DNA of 64,000 nt from Clostridiales bacterium (GTDB taxonomy: Bacteria > Bacillota > Clostridia > Christensenellales > CAG-138): the NCBI GenBank assembly GCA_019416935.1, contig DXWI01000001.1:124001-188000 (forward strand), in the 5' to 3' direction. A program made the translations under genes and the position numbers. Below, piece by piece: positions 61,473 to 64,000 of this stretch; position 1 is the stretch's first letter, and each line of letters starts with the position of its first letter. Below the pieces are notes generated by a model. That model had not been told where the DNA came from, did no database searches, and worked only from the letters and a program-made list of their open reading frames with translations.

Positions 61473-61738
61473 AAGGGCAATCCGCAGTTTAGCGGGTTGC
61501 CCTTTCTCTATCAAAAAGCCGGATGCGAACCGCTCCGCCGGTTCGCGCACGAAAAGAAGCGATGGAACAGCCATAAGATCGGTCGAAACCGGTGGCATGT
61601 ACGCCGGTTTTGACACCTTGCTTGCAGGTTTGCAGCGTCAAACCTGCAAGTGTATCCCTGCCGCAGCAGAAGTCCCGTCAAAAAACATCGTTTTTTGACG
61701 GTGTAAAGGGCAATCCGCAGTTTAGCGGGTTGCCCTTT
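61473..61738 (+). repeat. Hairpin repeat element, copy E, flanked by a duplicated terminator
   Basis: Core 61506-61705 in plus orientation. Hairpin 1 (GCGAACCGCTCCGCCGGTTCGC), a divergent hairpin 2 region, hairpin 3 (CTTGCAGGTTTG...CAAACCTGCAAG), hairpin 4 (CCCGTCAAAAAACATCGTTTT). It lies between two identical 33-bp copies (61473-61505, 61706-61738) of a locus-specific stem-loop (AAGGGCAATCCGC/GCGGGTTGCCCTT type), of which the right copy has the T-tract of a terminator. Confidence 0.85.
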
Positions 61739-61842
61739 TTGTATCCCCATGCGACCGGATTCCGGCGTAAAGGGGCAAAAAACGGGAATCCTAACAGGCG
61801 TCATACGAAAATGATGCACAGAGAGCAGACAGGAGCAACGCA

Positions 61843-64000
61843 ATGAACGATAACGGAAGAACCCCCATTGACAGCAGCGCAGCGCTGGAGGCGGCCATCG
61901 AGCGGGTGCGCCGCGCGGAAGCGCAGTTCGCCGTCTTTCCCCAGGAGCAGGTCGACCGGATCTTTCTGGCCGCCGCGACAGCCGCCAACCGGGCGCGCAT
62001 TCCGCTCGCCAGGCTCGCCGTTCTGGAAACCAGCATGGGCGTTGTGGAGGACAAGGTCATCAAGAACCACTACGCATCCGAATACATCTATCACGCCTAT
62101 CGGGACGAAAAGACCTGCGGTGTGATCGAAGAGGACCCAGCCTACGGCATCCAGCGGATCGCGGAGCCGGTCGGCGTGATTGCCGCCGTGATCCCGACGA
62201 CAAACCCAACGTCCACCGCGATCTTCAAGTGCCTGCTGGCGCTCAAAACGCGCAACGCCGTCATCCTCTCGCCGCATCCGCGCGCAGCACGGTGCACGAT
62301 CGAGGCCGCAAAGATCGTGCGGGACGCGGCGGTCGCCGCCGGCGCGCCCGCGGGCGTGATCGACTGGATCGACGCGCCATCCCTCGAATTGACGAATCTT
62401 TTGATGCAGCAGGCGGATCTGACGCTTGCGACCGGCGGCCCCGGCATGGTGCGCGCCGCCCATTCGAGCGGCAAGCCGGCCATCGGCGTCGGCTCTGGCA
62501 ACACGCCCGCCATCATTGACGAAACGGCCGACGTGGTGCTCGCGGTCAATTCCATCCTTCACTCCAAGACGTTCGACAACGGCATGATCTGCGCGTCCGA
62601 GCAGTCGGTGATCGTGCATACCGCGGTGTACGACCGCGTGAAGGCGGAGTTTCTCCGCCGCGGCTGCTGCTTTGTCGAGGGCGACGCGCTGGACGCGCTC
62701 AGGCGCACGCTGCTGGTGAACGGTGTTCTGAACGCAAAGATCGTCGGCCAAAGCGCCGAAACCATCGCGCAGATCGCCGGCATCTCCGTGCCGGAGCGGA
62801 CAAAGGTACTCATCGGCGAGGTGGAGGATGTATCGCCCGACGAGCCGTTCGCGCGGGAAAAGCTCTCGCCGGTGCTCGCCATGTACCGCGCTTCGGACAC
62901 GGACGATGCGTTCGCCAAGGCGGAGCGCCTCATCCGCGACGGCGGCATGGGGCATACTGCGTCCATCTACCTCAACCCCGTCACGGCGCGCGATACGCTC
63001 GATGCGTTTGCCGCGCGCATGCAGACCGGCCGCGTACTCGTGAACACGCCGTCCTCGCAGGGCGGTATCGGCGATCTGTACAATTTCAAGCTGGCGCCGT
63101 CGCTCACGCTCGGCTGCGGCTCGTGGGGCGGGAACGCCGTTTCCGAAAATGTGGGCGTCAAGCACCTCATCAACCTGAAAACCGTTGCCGAGAGGAGAGA
63201 GAACATGCTGTGGTTCCGCACGCCGGAAAAGGTCTATCTCAAGAAGGGATGCACGCCCGTCGCGCTGCAGGAGCTGCAATCGGTTCTGGGCAAGCGGCGC
63301 GCATTTGTCGTGACGGATACCTTCCTGTATGAAAACGGCTATACCCGGCCGATCACCGACCGGCTCGACGCGATGGGGATCGCGCACGCCACGTTCTTCC
63401 GGGTGGAGCCGGACCCGACGCTCGCCTGCGCCAGAGCGGGCGCGGCACAGATGCAGGCGTTTCAGCCGGACTGCATCATCGCGCTCGGCGGCGGCTCGGC
63501 CATGGATGCGGCCAAGATCATGTGGGTGCTATACGAGCATCCGGAAGCGGACTTTATGGACATGGCCATGCGCTTTATGGACATCCGCAAGCGCGTCTAC
63601 ACCTTCCCGAAGATGGGGCAAAAAGCGTACTTCATCGCCATCCCCACCTCTGCGGGCACGGGCTCGGAGGTCACGCCGTTTGCCGTGATCACCGATGAGC
63701 AGACCGGCGTCAAATATCCGCTTGCGGACTACGAGCTTTTGCCCAACATGGCGATCGTGGACGCGGATTTCCATATGTCCGCGCCACAGGGGCTCACCGC
63801 CGCCTCCGGCATCGACGCGGTCACGCACGCGCTCGAGGCCTATGCGTCCATGCTCGCAACCGATTATACGGACGCGCTTTCGATCAAGGCGCTCCAAACG
63901 ATCTTTGCCTTCCTGCCCCGCGCCTATGAGAACGGGCGAACGGACGTTGAAGCGCGCGAGCGGATGGCCAACGCCGCAACGATGGCGGGCATGGCCTTTG
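61843..64000 (+). CDS. adhE: Bifunctional aldehyde-alcohol dehydrogenase AdhE (3' end outside window)
   Basis: 719 codons in the window; the frame continues past the end. N-terminal acetaldehyde dehydrogenase: VIAAVIPTTNPTSTAIFKCL, SILHSKTFDNGMICASEQSV with the catalytic Cys, and NTPSSQGGIGDLYNF. C-terminal Fe-type alcohol dehydrogenase: ALGGGSAMDAAKIMWVLYEH and ASGIDAVTHALEAYASMLA. Together they reduce acetyl-CoA to ethanol, reoxidising NADH. ATG 61843 follows AGGAGC. A second ADH gene immediately upstream (60174) suggests an alcohol-forming cluster. The frame was read straight through the window edge. Confidence 0.93.
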   Translation, partial: MNDNGRTPIDSSAALEAAIERVRRAEAQFAVFPQEQVDRIFLAAATAANRARIPLARLAVLETSMGVVEDKVIKNHYASEYIYHAYRDEKTCGVIEEDPAYGIQRIAEPVGVIAAVIPTTNPTSTAIFKCLLALKTRNAVILSPHPRAARCTIEAAKIVRDAAVAAGAPAGVIDWIDAPSLELTNLLMQQADLTLATGGPGMVRAAHSSGKPAIGVGSGNTPAIIDETADVVLAVNSILHSKTFDNGMICASEQSVIVHTAVYDRVKAEFLRRGCCFVEGDALDALRRTLLVNGVLNAKIVGQSAETIAQIAGISVPERTKVLIGEVEDVSPDEPFAREKLSPVLAMYRASDTDDAFAKAERLIRDGGMGHTASIYLNPVTARDTLDAFAARMQTGRVLVNTPSSQGGIGDLYNFKLAPSLTLGCGSWGGNAVSENVGVKHLINLKTVAERRENMLWFRTPEKVYLKKGCTPVALQELQSVLGKRRAFVVTDTFLYENGYTRPITDRLDAMGIAHATFFRVEPDPTLACARAGAAQMQAFQPDCIIALGGGSAMDAAKIMWVLYEHPEADFMDMAMRFMDIRKRVYTFPKMGQKAYFIAIPTSAGTGSEVTPFAVITDEQTGVKYPLADYELLPNMAIVDADFHMSAPQGLTAASGIDAVTHALEAYASMLATDYTDALSIKALQTIFAFLPRAYENGRTDVEARERMANAATMAGMAF

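Overview
The window reads as about 64 kb of chromosome from a GC-rich, endospore-forming member of the Bacillota (class Clostridia is most likely). The grounds are Spo0A, a SpoIIQ-type LytM protein beside murA, a SipL-type coat morphogenesis protein (DUF3794 plus LysM), AddAB instead of RecBCD, Shine-Dalgarno sites of the AGGAGG type, and fermentation genes (AdhE, Fe-ADH, NADP-type glutamate dehydrogenase). I cannot name the genus. I recognised no rRNA, tRNA or CRISPR array.

Layout. 0-7 kb: the start of a SigI-like sigma factor, then a CdaR-type regulator divergent from a GntP permease, an APH-fold kinase and an enolase paralogue that has lost standard catalytic residues. A cobalamin-type (MtaA/UroD) methyltransferase follows. 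7-15 kb: a histidine phosphatase/membrane protein pair, a LacI-controlled sugar ABC operon (permeases and binding protein) ending in a truncated SIS gene, and an LCP cell-wall protein. 15-25 kb: a ParB/Noc-like protein, a Gfo/Idh/MocA oxidoreductase, a cupin, rsmG-mnmG, a sodium:solute symporter with a tiny partner protein, an XRE regulator, a YhaM-like nuclease and a TRIC channel. 25-37 kb: addA and addB, thpR, spo0A, a cluster of DnaA boxes and murA. 37-47 kb: phosphoglucomutase, the SpoIIQ-like protein, a repeat-rich hypothetical protein, uppP, a broken lipoprotein gene, an MBL hydrolase, two signal peptidases, a DUF951 protein and an alpha/beta hydrolase. 47.7-49.2 kb: an AT-rich restriction-modification island (BglII/BstYI-type nuclease and MT-A70 methylase). 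49-64 kb: nucleoside kinase, a TIGR01906 membrane protein overlapping tsaD, SipL, gdhA, a MATE transporter, an Fe-ADH and AdhE, which runs off the end.

The most unusual features are these. (1) A family of about 200-bp interspersed repeats built from four ordered hairpins occurs five times. At three sites it sits between two copies of a locus-specific terminator stem-loop. (2) A regulator/transporter/kinase/enolase-paralogue cluster looks like an acid-utilisation pathway with a non-standard enolase. (3) A DnaA-box cluster upstream of murA is not next to dnaA. (4) A signal peptidase I has Thr in place of the nucleophilic Ser. (5) murA and mnmG appear to be leaderless. (6) A lipoprotein gene has UGA exactly where the lipobox Cys is expected.

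Genes left of the DnaA boxes are mostly on the minus strand (about 20 of 29). To the right the strands are mixed, becoming mostly plus from 49 kb on. That gives only partial support for a replication origin there.
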